Assembly: GCF_030283205.1 (NCBI RefSeq)
Contig: NZ_JASNWF010000001.1
Location: 62,001-126,000, forward strand
Direction of reading: 5' to 3'
Source of the DNA: Actinomadura opuntiae
Lineage (GTDB): Bacteria; Actinomycetota; Actinomycetes; Streptosporangiales; Streptosporangiaceae
Length of the DNA: 64,000 bases
Below, piece by piece: positions 34,579 through 42,724 of the stretch. Every line of letters starts with the position of its first letter. Within the stretch, counting starts at the first letter, position 1. The notes beneath the pieces are model-generated. The model had not been told where the DNA came from. It searched no databases and was given only the letters and a program-made list of their open reading frames with translations. A program made the position numbers and the translations under genes.

Positions 34579-35186
34579 CCGACACCCCGAGCGTGCGCCC
34601 CGCGACGCGGGAGCTGCTCGCTCTCGTCCGGGAGGCGCGCGAGGACATCGACCTGCGGGAGGTGGAGGCCGTCATCGCCGAGGCCCTCGCCGTCGGCAAG
34701 CCGTGGCCGGGCTTGCTGGTGCAGACCGCCCGCATGGTCGCCCGCCTGGAGGGCCCTGACGACCTCTGGAACGCGATCAACGACCCCATCGGCCTGAACC
34801 CCGCCGCCCGCCGGCGAGCCCAGAACCGCCGCCCCCAGCACCCCCCGGAGAGGACTCTGATGCCCGAGACGCCTACGCCCCGACCCCGGCTCGTGGGCCC
34901 GCACTGCCCGCACGGCGAGTGCAGCTGGCACACCTGCAACCACACCGGCTACGCCGAGTACCCGTGCCGCGCGGAAGGCTGCGAGATCTGCGGCGCCCCG
35001 CCGACCGACACCCCGGAGCACTGGGGCGGCGACGCCGGCCGGTACGCCGCGATGAGCCCGGAGGAGCAGCAGCGGGTCCGCGCGCACTGGGAGCGGTACC
35101 CGCTGCTGCGCCGCGCGACCGACACGACCGAGGTCATCCCCGGCGACCGAGCCGAGGCCGCCGCCCGCGTGATCGGAGGGCAGTGA
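34575..35186 (+). CDS. Hypothetical Cys-rich protein
   Basis: 203 aa. A helical N-terminal half (ELLALVREAREDIDLREVEAVIAEALAVGKPWPGLLVQTARMVARLEG) and a Cys/His-rich second half (CPHGECSWHTCNHTGYAEYPCRAEGCEIC). Could bind zinc. An internal ATG at 34860 with GGAG upstream could also give a shorter second product. Confidence 0.6.
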   Translation: MTDTPSVRPATRELLALVREAREDIDLREVEAVIAEALAVGKPWPGLLVQTARMVARLEGPDDLWNAINDPIGLNPAARRRAQNRRPQHPPERTLMPETPTPRPRLVGPHCPHGECSWHTCNHTGYAEYPCRAEGCEICGAPPTDTPEHWGGDAGRYAAMSPEEQQRVRAHWERYPLLRRATDTTEVIPGDRAEAAARVIGGQ

Positions 35187-35530
35187 TGCTCACCGCGGCC
35201 CGGCAGCTCCCGCGCGCCGACGAGGACCAGGACGCCGCGCCCCGCGCCGCAGCGGCCGGCCGGGACCTCGCCCTCGCCGACGCCGAGGACCGCGTCAGCG
35301 CCGCCCGCCGTGACCTGTTCGAGGCGGGACAGGCCGAGCAGGCGGCCCTCGCCGACTACGAGCGGCACCGCATCACCGACCCCACCGGCCCGGCGACCGA
35401 CCACGCCCGGCACGCCTGGGCGCAGGCCCTCGCCGACCAGGCCGACGCGCGCGTCGCGCTCGCCGCCGCAGCCGACACGCTCCGAGCCGTCCACCGCCAG
35501 CCCACCACCCGCAGCGAGGAGAACCCGTGA
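35186..35530 (+). CDS. Hypothetical alanine-rich helical protein
   Basis: 114 aa. Almost pure helix: AAAAGRDLALADAEDRVSAARRDLFEAGQAEQAALADYERHR, with heptad-like Ala/Leu spacing suggesting coiled coil. Overlaps neighbours at start/stop. Unknown function. Confidence 0.58.
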   Translation: MLTAARQLPRADEDQDAAPRAAAAGRDLALADAEDRVSAARRDLFEAGQAEQAALADYERHRITDPTGPATDHARHAWAQALADQADARVALAAAADTLRAVHRQPTTRSEENP

Positions 35531-36060
35531 CCGTCCCCGCCAGCTACCCGCCGCCGTCCCGGCGGCCCGTGCCCGTCCTGTACCTCGACATCGACGGCAC
35601 CGTCCGACGCGGCAAGGACCAGCTCGGCCGGTTCGTCAACGGCCCCGCCGACGTCCAGGTGTTCCCCGAGGCCGTGACGCTGATGCGCCGCTGGAAGGAC
35701 GCAGGTGGCCGCGTCGTCGGCGTGTCGAACCAGGGCGGCATCGCCCTCGGGCACGTCTCCCGGCACGCGGTCGCCGCGGCGATGGCCGAGACCTGCCGGC
35801 AGGCTGAGGACCTCATCGATTACCTGCTCTGGTGCCCGCACCACCCGGCCGCGACCGAGCCAGAGGACGCGCGGTGCTGGTGCCGCAAACCGGCGCCCGG
35901 CCTGCTGATCGTGGCCGCTACCCGGCTCGCCGAGACGTTCCCGGAGTACTACCCGCCGCACCTGGGGCGGATGGTCGGCGACCGGCCCGAGGATGAGCAG
36001 TGCGCGGCCGCCGCCGGCGTGGACTTCCAGTGGGCCGAGGACTGGAGGGCCGCAGCGTGA
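35527..36060 (+). CDS. HAD-IIIA phosphatase (GmhB/polynucleotide phosphatase-like)
   Basis: 177 aa. HAD motif I LYLDIDGTVRRG, motif II VSNQGGIALG, a Cys/His zinc loop WCPHHPAATEPEDARCWCRKPAPGLL, and motif IV MVGDRPEDEQCAAAAG. The zinc loop is typical of histidinol-phosphatase/GmhB enzymes. On a mobile element it might act on nucleotide or DNA 3'-phosphate ends; substrate unknown. GTG start. Confidence 0.8.
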   Translation: MTVPASYPPPSRRPVPVLYLDIDGTVRRGKDQLGRFVNGPADVQVFPEAVTLMRRWKDAGGRVVGVSNQGGIALGHVSRHAVAAAMAETCRQAEDLIDYLLWCPHHPAATEPEDARCWCRKPAPGLLIVAATRLAETFPEYYPPHLGRMVGDRPEDEQCAAAAGVDFQWAEDWRAAA

Positions 36061-36479
36061 CGGAGCCGCAGCACGACGACCTGCCCGCCTTCGTCCCCAG
36101 CCCGTCCGCTGTCCCGCCGCACCAGCGCGCTGGCTATGACGCGGTGTGGACGCTCCTGCAGGAGTTCCCCGGCGGCGCCGAGCAGAACGCGGTGGTGTGG
36201 CGGGCCGTCGAGGCGTACCGGCTCGCGTCCGAGCCCGAGCACGAGCGGGAGCTGCGCGAGCGCGCCGCCGGGGAGATCGCGGCGGCCGCGGAGCCGTACG
36301 CCGACACCCGGACGGGCCCGCGCGCGTCGTTCCGGCGCGGGATGCTCGCGGCCGCGAGGCGTATCACGCCGGCGCCGACCCCGCGGCAGATCCTCGACGC
36401 GATCGCCGAGGGCCGCGCCGTGGTGTGCGCCCCGCCGGACGCGAGCGGCGGCCGCGCGCCGCGGCCGGGCCCGTCCTGA
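36057..36479 (+). CDS. Hypothetical protein
   Basis: 140 aa. GTG overlapping the HAD stop. Helical WTLLQEFPGGAEQNAVVWRAVEAYRLASEPEHERELRERAAGEIAAAAEPYADTRTG. Last gene of the second rightward operon; a perfect 17-bp hairpin follows. Confidence 0.6.
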   Translation: MTEPQHDDLPAFVPSPSAVPPHQRAGYDAVWTLLQEFPGGAEQNAVVWRAVEAYRLASEPEHERELRERAAGEIAAAAEPYADTRTGPRASFRRGMLAAARRITPAPTPRQILDAIAEGRAVVCAPPDASGGRAPRPGPS

Positions 36480-36510
36480 CCGCCACGGCGCCGCTGTAGC
36501 GGCCACAGCG

Positions 36511-36553
36511 GACCGCCCCGCACCCCCAGGGAATGAGGGGGTGCGGGGCGGTC
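36511..36553. terminator. Perfect 17-bp terminator hairpin
   Basis: 36511-36527 pairs perfectly with 36537-36553 around a 9-base loop. It lies between the ends of convergent transcription units, so it likely acts in both directions. Confidence 0.82.
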
Positions 36554-36575
36554 CCGTGTCGGCTGTAGCGGCCTG

Positions 36576-36824
36576 TTAGGCGCTCTTCGGTGGGCGACCG
36601 CCGCCGGCGCCGCGCCCCGGGCGGGACTCGTACCACGCCCGCCATTCGGGCTCGCGGTCCTCCGCCCATCCGGGGTTACGGTCCCCGACCATCACGTCGG
36701 GGACCGGCGTGGGGTGGGAGCTGGCGTAGCGGCGGCGCCATTTGGCGACGGTGGGGCCGGGCACGTCGAACCACTTGCCGACCCCCACCATGTCGAGGTA
36801 CTGCACGGGCCGCTTGTCGCTCAT
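36576..36824 (-). CDS. Small winged-helix/MerR-like protein
   Basis: 82 aa. YLDMVGVGKWFDVPGPTVAKWRRRYASSHPTPVPDVMVGDRNPGWAEDREPEWRAWYESRPGRG is the short HTH plus wing used by many actinophage regulators. Starts at ATG 36824. Target unknown. Confidence 0.68.
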   Translation of the reverse strand: MSDKRPVQYLDMVGVGKWFDVPGPTVAKWRRRYASSHPTPVPDVMVGDRNPGWAEDREPEWRAWYESRPGRGAGGGRPPKSA

Positions 36825-37039
36825 GCGGACAAGGTTAGTGGGCGCCGCGCGCCTCCGCACGGGGGCTGGCCGGTGCGGGCGTGCGGCTGTCTGAACGGGC
36901 GTCACGCGGCCGCGCGCCGTGCGGCCGGGTATCGGGGTGGGCTTGGGGGTGTGCACGGTCTCCTCCTTTGCGTACGGGCCGCTCGAGCGGCTGGGCCCGC
37001 GGCCGCCCGGGGTGGGCGGCCGCGGGGCGGCGGCGCCGG

Positions 37040-38812
37040 TCAGGCGCTCCGCAGGGCCTTCACGGCGGCCTGGCCGATGATCCCGGCGGCCTGCGCCGGG
37101 TCGGTCAGGGACACCAGGTGCGCGCCCTTCATCGGCTTCGCGTCGCCGAGCGCCAGCCACAGCACCGCGCACCCGGACTTCACCAGCCGGTCGATCTGCG
37201 CCTGTCCCCCGTTGATCTCCCGGGGGGCGAACTTGCCGTCGGACACGATCACCAGGAGCCGCGCGGCGCCCGGCTGTGCGAGCCCGAGGACCTGGTCGAG
37301 GGCCTGGACAGCGCCGCCGATCTCGTGGCTGCCGTCACCGGCGGGCCAGGTCGCGACGTCCTTGGGGGCCTGGCCGGGACGGGTGACCGCCCGGACGTAG
37401 CGGCCGAAGATGACGCTGGCGGCCGTCGCGTCCGGGACGTGGGAGGCGGCCCGGCTGAGGATGTAGGCGGCGGAGGCGACCGGCTCGGCGAGCGGGCCCA
37501 TGGAGCCGGACACGTCGCAGGCGATCCCGACGCGCAGCGGGGGGTTGGGGACGTGGCGGCGCTGGACGTTCAGGAACGGCTCGGCGGTCGGCTTCTGACC
37601 GGCGGCCCGCTGCGCGTCGGCGGCGAGCGCGCCCCGCATCCGCAGCCGTCCGGGGGGCGTCGCCGAGGTGGTCACGGTGACGGCCCGCTCGCGGTGGGCG
37701 GCGCCCCGCAGCAGCTTGGCCAGGCGGCGCGCGGCGCCCTGCTCGGCGGCCGTGGCCGTCCGGGTCCCGCTGAACCGGGTGTACCCGGACGTGCCGCCGG
37801 GGGCGGCGGTGCCGTCGCCCTTGAAGACGTCCTCGGCGGCCTGGCGGGCCTTCTCCGCCTCCTGGATCGCCTTGGCGACCTTCTCGGCCTCGGCGCGCTC
37901 GGCGGCGTGGTCGCGGCGCTCCTTGCTCTCGACCTTCTTGACCGCGCTGGCGACCGCCTCCTCCAGCGGGGTGGGCGCGGGCGGCTCCTGCTGACCGGAC
38001 CCGCCGGGGTTGCCGCCCTGCTGGCCGTTGCCGCTCTGCTGCTGTCCGCCCTGACCGGCCGCGTTCGGGTCGCTGGGCTTGTCGGGGTCGACGCCGACGA
38101 CGTCGCACCAGCGGCGGCCCAGGTCGAGCATCGTGGCGGCGTCGGTGTCGGCGGTGACGTGCGCGGCCTGCCAGATGGCCTGCAGGTCGGCGAGGCGGCC
38201 CGCGCCGAGCGTCTTGGTCACCAGGGCCTCGACGTCGGCGACCTCGTGGGCGTCGAACACGCCCGCGTCGCGGCGGGCGAGCATCAGGGCGGCGGCGTGC
38301 GCGGCCTGCCAGTCGGTCAGCGTCTGGTCGCCGTTGGCGGTGAAGCCGTGCATGACGATCTCGGTCGCGCAGGACCGCAGCCACCGCCGGTCGGCGGGGC
38401 GGCGGCGAAGCTGCCCGGCCTCGATGCGGGACTCCTCCAGGAGGATCGCGGCCTCCACGTGCGCGCCGGTCGCGCCCGCCGCGCCGTGCGTCCACCGGCT
38501 GTGGTGGGCGTGGGCGGCCTCGTGGGTCAGCACGCCCCACAGCGCCGGGTAGCGGTTGCGGTCGCCGGTCCGCATCGGGTCGCAGGTGGCGGCGTCGACC
38601 TTCAGGAACTCGCCGTTCAGCTCGATGTCGGCGACGGCGAACACGAAGCAGCCGGGGGCGCCGCGGCCCGCGCCGGGGACGATCGTGACGGTCAGGTCGT
38701 CGCGGTCGGCGATGTCGGCGACGGCGTCGGTCAGGGCGGCCGACAGCTTGAGCCACTTGCCGTAGGCGCGGGGGCGGCGGGTGTTCTCGGTGCTGATGTG
38801 GCTGGCGGTCAT
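37040..38812 (-). CDS. HEXXH + von Willebrand factor A protein (DUF2201/VWA type)
   Basis: 590 aa. LTHEAAHAHH near residue 96 is an HEXXH metallopeptidase-like motif. A Gln/Gly-rich and Lys/Glu-rich linker leads to a C-terminal vWA domain with the MIDAS motif CDVSGSMG near residue 434 and VIVSDGKFAP. It partners with the MoxR-type ATPase encoded upstream on the same strand. Such pairs act as chaperone/metal-insertion machines; their role on mobile elements is poorly known. ATG 38812 has GGAGG five bases upstream. Confidence 0.8.
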   Translation of the reverse strand: MTASHISTENTRRPRAYGKWLKLSAALTDAVADIADRDDLTVTIVPGAGRGAPGCFVFAVADIELNGEFLKVDAATCDPMRTGDRNRYPALWGVLTHEAAHAHHSRWTHGAAGATGAHVEAAILLEESRIEAGQLRRRPADRRWLRSCATEIVMHGFTANGDQTLTDWQAAHAAALMLARRDAGVFDAHEVADVEALVTKTLGAGRLADLQAIWQAAHVTADTDAATMLDLGRRWCDVVGVDPDKPSDPNAAGQGGQQQSGNGQQGGNPGGSGQQEPPAPTPLEEAVASAVKKVESKERRDHAAERAEAEKVAKAIQEAEKARQAAEDVFKGDGTAAPGGTSGYTRFSGTRTATAAEQGAARRLAKLLRGAAHRERAVTVTTSATPPGRLRMRGALAADAQRAAGQKPTAEPFLNVQRRHVPNPPLRVGIACDVSGSMGPLAEPVASAAYILSRAASHVPDATAASVIFGRYVRAVTRPGQAPKDVATWPAGDGSHEIGGAVQALDQVLGLAQPGAARLLVIVSDGKFAPREINGGQAQIDRLVKSGCAVLWLALGDAKPMKGAHLVSLTDPAQAAGIIGQAAVKALRSA

Positions 38813-38828
38813 GTCGTCCTCCGTAACA

Positions 38829-38887
38829 TTGTCCCTTATGGAGACAAAGTTAGCTCGACCTAGAAACGTTGTCAACTCAAGAGACAA
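38829..38887 (-). promoter_or_regulatory. Repressible promoter of the vWA gene
   Basis: On the minus strand: -35 TTGACA (38870-38875), 17 bases, -10 TAACTT (38847-38852). Two 19-base inverted repeats of the type TTGTC-N9-GACAA flank it: 38869-38887 covers the -35, 38829-38847 touches the -10 and the start region. The same arrangement occurs before the MoxR gene. Confidence 0.78.
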
Positions 38888-38965
38888 CGTTTTCGGGGCA
38901 GGGCAGGCCGGCCAGCGGTCCGGGGCCCGAGCCCGCCGAGGCGGGCCCGGACCCCGGACCGCTGG

Positions 38966-40090
38966 TCAGATCTGCTCGCCGAGCGCCAGCGGCTTGTACT
39001 CGTCGCCGAACACCGTCTGGACGACCTCGCTGACGACCTCCCGGTCCTCCTCCGGCGCGACCCCGACCAGGTTGGACACGGCGGCCGGGAGCCCGAGGAC
39101 CTCGGCGATCTTGGAGAAGGCGAGCAGTTCCCGCAGCTGGGGCGCCCAGCCGACCTCACCGTTGCCCTGCTTGGTCGAAAGGTTCTTCGCGACCCGGACC
39201 GCCTTGGGGTGGATGTCCAGCTTCGCGGCGAGGTCGTAGTCGCTCGACACCTGGATCTGCGCGGCGAACCGGGAGGACAGGGCCTCGGTCAGGATCGCGC
39301 CGTGCACGCCGGGGTTGTGACCGGCGACCACGTAGAACCCCTCGGCGGCGGTGATGGTCTCGCCCTTGTGGGCCTTGACGACGATCTCCCGCCGCCCGTC
39401 CATCGCCGGGTAGACGACCGCCAGTACCTTCGGGGAGATCAGCGTCGCGTCGTCGATGAGGAGCGCGCGGCCCTCCTGCATCGCCCGGATGAGCGGCCCG
39501 TAGACGAACTCGTATCGGCCGTCGGGGGTCTGGACGTACTCGCCGATGAAGTCGGCGACGGCGGTGTCGCCGTCACCGGCGACCGTGATCAGGTCGGGGA
39601 ACGCGGCCTCGATCAGGGAGGTCTTGCCGGTCCCGGGCGGGCCGTACAGCAGGGCGGAAACCCCGGCGGCGCGCAGCTTGCGCAGCGCCGTCACGTCCGA
39701 CAGACCGGCCAGCGTGCGGGGGTGGTAGGTCTGGCCGTTCGGGCGCGTCACCGGGCCGTTCACGGTCGTCTGAAGGGACTGCACGGCCGGGCTCGCCGAG
39801 ACCGCGCGGGCGGCGGCGGCGCGGGCGCCGATCGGCTGGGTGGCGGCCGCCGAGGTGGAAAGGGTGGCGCGGTAGGTGACCGGCTTGCCGCTCATCTTCT
39901 CCGCCTGCCCCTGGTCGGCCAGGGTCTCCAGGGCCTTGCCCACCGCGCCGCTCGAGCGGTTCAGCGCGGTCGCGATCCGCGCGGCGGTGTGGGCGTCGGC
40001 GGCGTGCTCGATCAGGTACCCGGCGACCTGGCGGCGCAGCTCGCCGGGGGCGAGGCGGGGGGTCTGGGCGGTGGGGGTCTGGGCGGTCAT
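38966..40090 (-). CDS. MoxR-family AAA+ ATPase with N-terminal winged helix
   Basis: 374 aa. About residues 15-75 form a winged-helix-like domain (AGYLIEHAADAHTAARIATALNRSSGAVGKALETLADQGQAEK). The AAA core has Walker A GPPGTGKTS near 150, Walker B ALLIDDATLIS, GHNPGVHGAILTEALSSRF (sensor/Arg finger region). Partner of the HEXXH/vWA protein downstream. The two genes each have their own matching promoter, 154 bases apart. Confidence 0.85.
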   Translation of the reverse strand: MTAQTPTAQTPRLAPGELRRQVAGYLIEHAADAHTAARIATALNRSSGAVGKALETLADQGQAEKMSGKPVTYRATLSTSAAATQPIGARAAAARAVSASPAVQSLQTTVNGPVTRPNGQTYHPRTLAGLSDVTALRKLRAAGVSALLYGPPGTGKTSLIEAAFPDLITVAGDGDTAVADFIGEYVQTPDGRYEFVYGPLIRAMQEGRALLIDDATLISPKVLAVVYPAMDGRREIVVKAHKGETITAAEGFYVVAGHNPGVHGAILTEALSSRFAAQIQVSSDYDLAAKLDIHPKAVRVAKNLSTKQGNGEVGWAPQLRELLAFSKIAEVLGLPAAVSNLVGVAPEEDREVVSEVVQTVFGDEYKPLALGEQI

Positions 40091-40108
40091 TTCGTCCTCC
40101 GTAAAACC

Positions 40109-40167
40109 TTGTCTCTTACGGGGACAAAGTTAGCTCGACCCCTAAACGTTGTCAACATGAGGGACAA
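40109..40167 (-). promoter_or_regulatory. Repressible promoter of the MoxR gene
   Basis: On the minus strand: -35 TTGACA (40150-40155), 17 bases, -10 TAACTT (40127-40132). Flanked by TTGTC-N9-GACAA repeats at 40149-40167 and 40109-40127. The stretch from the ribosome site to upstream of the -35 is nearly the same as at 38.8 kb. Confidence 0.78.
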
Positions 40168-40278
40168 ACTTTTCGCAGGCCAGGAGCATGATCGCTGCTC
40201 ACACCCCCTTCCGCCGTCCGGCGCCGGCGCCCCGTCGAGGGCGGCCCGCGCCGAGCCCGAGGACCCGCCCGCACACCG

Positions 40279-40653
40279 TCACACCCGGCCCTGGCGCGCC
40301 CGGCGCGCCGCCTGCTCGGCGGCCCGCCGCGCAGCGCGAACCTCGGCCGACAGCCGCAACCGCGCCAGCGCGTCCGCCCCCGCACGCGCCGCATCCGCCT
40401 CGAGCGCGCCGATCGCGGCCACCGCCTGGTCCAGCTCCGCGGCCGCCTCGTCGCACCGCCTACGGGCCCGGTCCCGTAGCTCCCGCCCGTACGCGGTGTC
40501 GCCGATGCTCGGGCGCAGCTCCTCCAGCGCCGCGCGGCGCCGCTCGGCGCGGGCCCGCAACAGCGACAGCTCCTCCAGCGCGGCCCGGTACGCCTCGACC
40601 TCCGGGACGCCGGACGCGACCTGGACGTCCGTCGGCGCGGGCAGGGTGGCCAT
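40279..40653 (-). CDS. Hypothetical coiled-coil protein
   Basis: 124 aa. Continuous helix with strong coiled-coil character (YRAALEELSLLRARAERRRAALEELRPS; RRRCDEAAAELDQAVAAIGALEADAARAGADAL). Basic C-terminus. Function unknown. Confidence 0.65.
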   Translation of the reverse strand: MATLPAPTDVQVASGVPEVEAYRAALEELSLLRARAERRRAALEELRPSIGDTAYGRELRDRARRRCDEAAAELDQAVAAIGALEADAARAGADALARLRLSAEVRAARRAAEQAARRARQGRV

Positions 40654-40694
40654 GTGCTCCTCCGAAATGGTCAGTAGCGGATCGGGGTGACGGT

Positions 40695-40729
40695 CCGGGC
40701 CGGTCCGGTGGGCGCACGGACCGGCCCGG
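40695..40729 (-). terminator. Intergenic hairpin
   Basis: CCGGGCCGGTCC (40695-40706) pairs with GGACCGGCCCGG (40718-40729). It lies immediately downstream of the stop of the leftward gene at 40735. One of a series of similarly placed hairpins. Confidence 0.68.
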
Positions 40730-40734
40730 CGGCG

Positions 40735-41340
40735 TCAGTGCGGCTCGCGTACGGTGAACAGGTGATCGCCGTTGCCGTCCCTGGCGAACGACGCCTCGAG
40801 GGCGACGTAGGCGGGCTCACGGTCATCGTCCGGGTCGAACACCACGTCGCGCAGGAAGCACGCCACGTCGAACGGCAGCGGCCGGGTCCGGTTCAGCGGA
40901 CCGGCGCGGCGGATCGCGTCGGCCAGCGCGCGCAGGACGTCCAGGAGCCGCCCGTCGCGGTCCTGCAGGAGCACGCCCGTCCGGTCGCCGTCCTCCTCGC
41001 TCCACGCGACGCACCGGTCCCACGCCTCCGGGGTCAGGAACACCCGGCCGAGCAGGTCGGCGGCGTCGACCCGCTCGGCGGGCGCCTCGATGAGCCGCTG
41101 CCCGAACACGGCGTCGTCGCCGAGGTAGGCGGCCGCGTGCTCCTGGGCGTCGTCCTCCGCGTAATTCGCGTCGCAGCCCTCGCCGCGGAACCGGTACGCC
41201 CGGCCGCCGAGGCGCGCCTCCACCCAGACCTGCACGCCGGCCTCGTCCGGATCCTCCCGCCGCAGGCGGGCGCACCTGGGGTTCCGCGAGCAGGTGTCCA
41301 GCTCCGTGATCTGCTCCACCTTGTCCTCGATCCGCTCCAT
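40735..41340 (-). CDS. Hypothetical acidic protein
   Basis: 201 aa from ATG 41340 (GGAGGAG upstream). ITELDTCSRNPRCARLRREDPDEAGVQVWVEARLGGRAYRFRGEGCDANYAEDDAQEHAAAYLG suggests a compact N-terminal domain; then LTPEAWDRCVAWSEEDGDRTGVLLQDRDGRLLDVLRALADAIRRAG. Unrecognised. Leftward single gene with its own hairpin. Confidence 0.66.
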   Translation of the reverse strand: MERIEDKVEQITELDTCSRNPRCARLRREDPDEAGVQVWVEARLGGRAYRFRGEGCDANYAEDDAQEHAAAYLGDDAVFGQRLIEAPAERVDAADLLGRVFLTPEAWDRCVAWSEEDGDRTGVLLQDRDGRLLDVLRALADAIRRAGPLNRTRPLPFDVACFLRDVVFDPDDDREPAYVALEASFARDGNGDHLFTVREPH

Positions 41341-41380
41341 GATCTCCTCCGGGTCGGGGCCGTCGCCACTCGACTGGCGC

Positions 41381-41426
41381 CCTGTCCCGGACCCGTCCGC
41401 GCGGCGGCGGACGGGCCCCGGACAGG
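41381..41426 (-). terminator. Intergenic hairpin of the CCTGTCCCGG family
   Basis: CCTGTCCCGGACCCGTCCGC pairs, with two mismatches, with the stretch ending CCCCGGACAGG. It follows the stop of the gene at 41430. Very similar to the hairpin at 41758. Confidence 0.68.
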
Positions 41427-41429
41427 ACG

Positions 41430-41717
41430 TCAGGCGAGCCCGTCCAGGAGCGCGCGCCCCTCGTCGGTGATCATGTGGTAGAAGGTGCCGAGCTCGCGGC
41501 CCGCCCACTCCCGGTACTGGATGTCGCGCTCCTCGGTGGTGATCAGGCCGCGCCGCTCGAGGGCGTGGGCGCAGTTGCCGTGCAGGCCGGCCTTGCGCAT
41601 GTCGGTGAGGTTGGCCTTGACCGCGCCGCCGTAGGCGGCGAGGTTGCGCAGCGACTCGATCGCCTTGGCCGACGGCGGGGTGGTCGGCTTGGGCTGCTCG
41701 CGCCGGGTGGTCCTCAT
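41430..41717 (-). CDS. Hypothetical winged-helix-like protein
   Basis: 95 aa from ATG 41717 (AAGGAGAAAGAC upstream). AIESLRNLAAYGGAVKANLTDMRKAGLHGNCAHALERRGLITTEERDIQYREWAGRELGTFYHMITDEGRALL has the shape of a small MarR/PadR-like winged helix. DNA binding is possible but not proven. Confidence 0.62.
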   Translation of the reverse strand: MRTTRREQPKPTTPPSAKAIESLRNLAAYGGAVKANLTDMRKAGLHGNCAHALERRGLITTEERDIQYREWAGRELGTFYHMITDEGRALLDGLA

Positions 41718-41757
41718 GTCTTTCTCCTTCGGTGGTGGGGTGCGCCGGGCCGGTGGC

Positions 41758-41809
41758 CTGGCGCCCTGTCCCGGACCCGTGCGGGACGGGCCCCGGGCGG
41801 GGCGCCAGG
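41758..41809 (-). terminator. Intergenic hairpin of the CCTGTCCCGG family
   Basis: CCTGGCGCCC... pairs with ...GGGGCGCCAGG around a GCGGG loop, immediately before the stop at 41810. Shares a run of more than 20 bases with the hairpin at 41381. Confidence 0.7.
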
Positions 41810-42175
41810 TCAGTGCAGGGACACAACGTGGCCGCCGCCGTGGTTGGCGCCGCGGCAGGAGCAGTCGCACCGCGGGCCCGCAGCCGCCTCGCACTTGGGG
41901 GTGCAGGACTTCTCGGGGTTGTAGGTGAACCGGCCGCCCTCCCAGCGCAGGAACTTCTCGTGCGCGCCGCAGACCAGGTCGTGGGCGCGCATGGTCGCGA
42001 TGAACTCGGCGCGGCGCTCCCCGGTGAACCCGGCGTACTCGTAGGCGTTCAGCGAGGTCCACCGGCCGTCGATCTTCACGGCCATGCGCTTGTCGCCGTC
42101 CACGACGCGGCGGGTCTTGCAGCCCTTGACGGGGCACTTGCCGAAGTAGCGGATGGCGGTGGTGGTGGCGGTCAT
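41810..42175 (-). CDS. Cys-rich hypothetical protein under GGTACC operator control
   Basis: 121 aa. Two Cys clusters: CPVKGCKTRR at the start and CTPKCEAAAGPRCDCSCRGANHGGGH at the end; the middle (FTGERRAEFIATMRAHDLVCGAHEKFLRWEGGRFTYNPE) is mixed. Likely zinc binding. Driven by the double-operator promoter at 42.2 kb with a ~30-base leader. Confidence 0.66.
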   Translation of the reverse strand: MTATTTAIRYFGKCPVKGCKTRRVVDGDKRMAVKIDGRWTSLNAYEYAGFTGERRAEFIATMRAHDLVCGAHEKFLRWEGGRFTYNPEKSCTPKCEAAAGPRCDCSCRGANHGGGHVVSLH

Positions 42176-42211
42176 CGGGGGGCCTTCCCGTTCGGTGCTC
42201 GATACGCCTTT

Positions 42212-42257
42212 ACTGTATCGGGTACCCGATACAAAGGCAAGCGGGGTACCCGATACA
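42212..42257 (-). promoter_or_regulatory. GGTACC-operator promoter (double)
   Basis: The perfect palindrome TGTATCGGGTACCCGATACA (42214-42233) fills the spacer between -35 TTGCCT and -10 TACAGT (minus strand, 17-base spacer). A second, partly matching copy is centred on GGTACC 42245, 24 bases away. Best-formed member of the element-wide set. Confidence 0.85.
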
Positions 42258-42398
42258 CGCGCCGCCACGCGCGCCGGCCCCGCCCGACCCGACGGCGCGG
42301 CCCGGCAACTCCGACCCGCCACCAGCCGGGTCCGGCCCGCGGTAACCCCACCGCCGCCCCGCCGCGTCTATACGGGCACCGGCACGACGAGGAGCCCC

Positions 42399-42665
42399 AT
42401 GACCCCCACGGCAGACCTGCCCGCCGACGTCCACGCCGAGCGGCACCGCCGCCGCCTCTGGTACTCGGTGGTGCTCGCCGCGCTGATCCCCGTCGTCGTG
42501 GTCCTCTTCCTCGCCGGCAGTCTGCTCGTCGGCCCGCTCCTGTTCTGGGCCACCCTCCTGTGGGCGGTCGGCGGGGCCGTGTGGATCACGTCCCCCGTCC
42601 GCGCCTACCGCCGCCTCGAGCGGCGCCTCCAGGCCGAGGCGCACATCCGGGCCCGCCAGCAGTAA
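42399..42665 (+). CDS. Small two-helix membrane protein
   Basis: 88 aa from ATG 42399 (GAGGAG upstream). Two membrane helices, WYSVVLAALIPVVVVLFLAGSLLVG and LLFWATLLWAVGGAVWI, with a basic C-terminal helix (RAYRRLERRLQAEAHIRARQQ). The only rightward gene in this leftward block. May act in transfer or surface exclusion; unknown. Confidence 0.7.
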   Translation: MTPTADLPADVHAERHRRRLWYSVVLAALIPVVVVLFLAGSLLVGPLLFWATLLWAVGGAVWITSPVRAYRRLERRLQAEAHIRARQQ

Positions 42666-42677
42666 CGGCACGGCGAA

Positions 42678-42708
42678 GGGCCCGCACCCCGACGTGGGAT
42701 GCGGGCCC
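42678..42708. terminator. Hairpin between convergent genes
   Basis: GGGCCCGCA (42678-42686) pairs with TGCGGGCCC (42700-42708). Lies between the membrane protein (+) and the DUF6283 gene (-). Confidence 0.72.
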
Positions 42709-42724
42709 TCGAGCGCTCGGCCGG

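Noticed and set aside
36881..38863. Plus-strand 660-codon frame opposite the vWA gene
   Set aside because: Gly/Val/Arg-rich shadow; the minus frame shows HEXXH and MIDAS motifs and a proper promoter and ribosome site.
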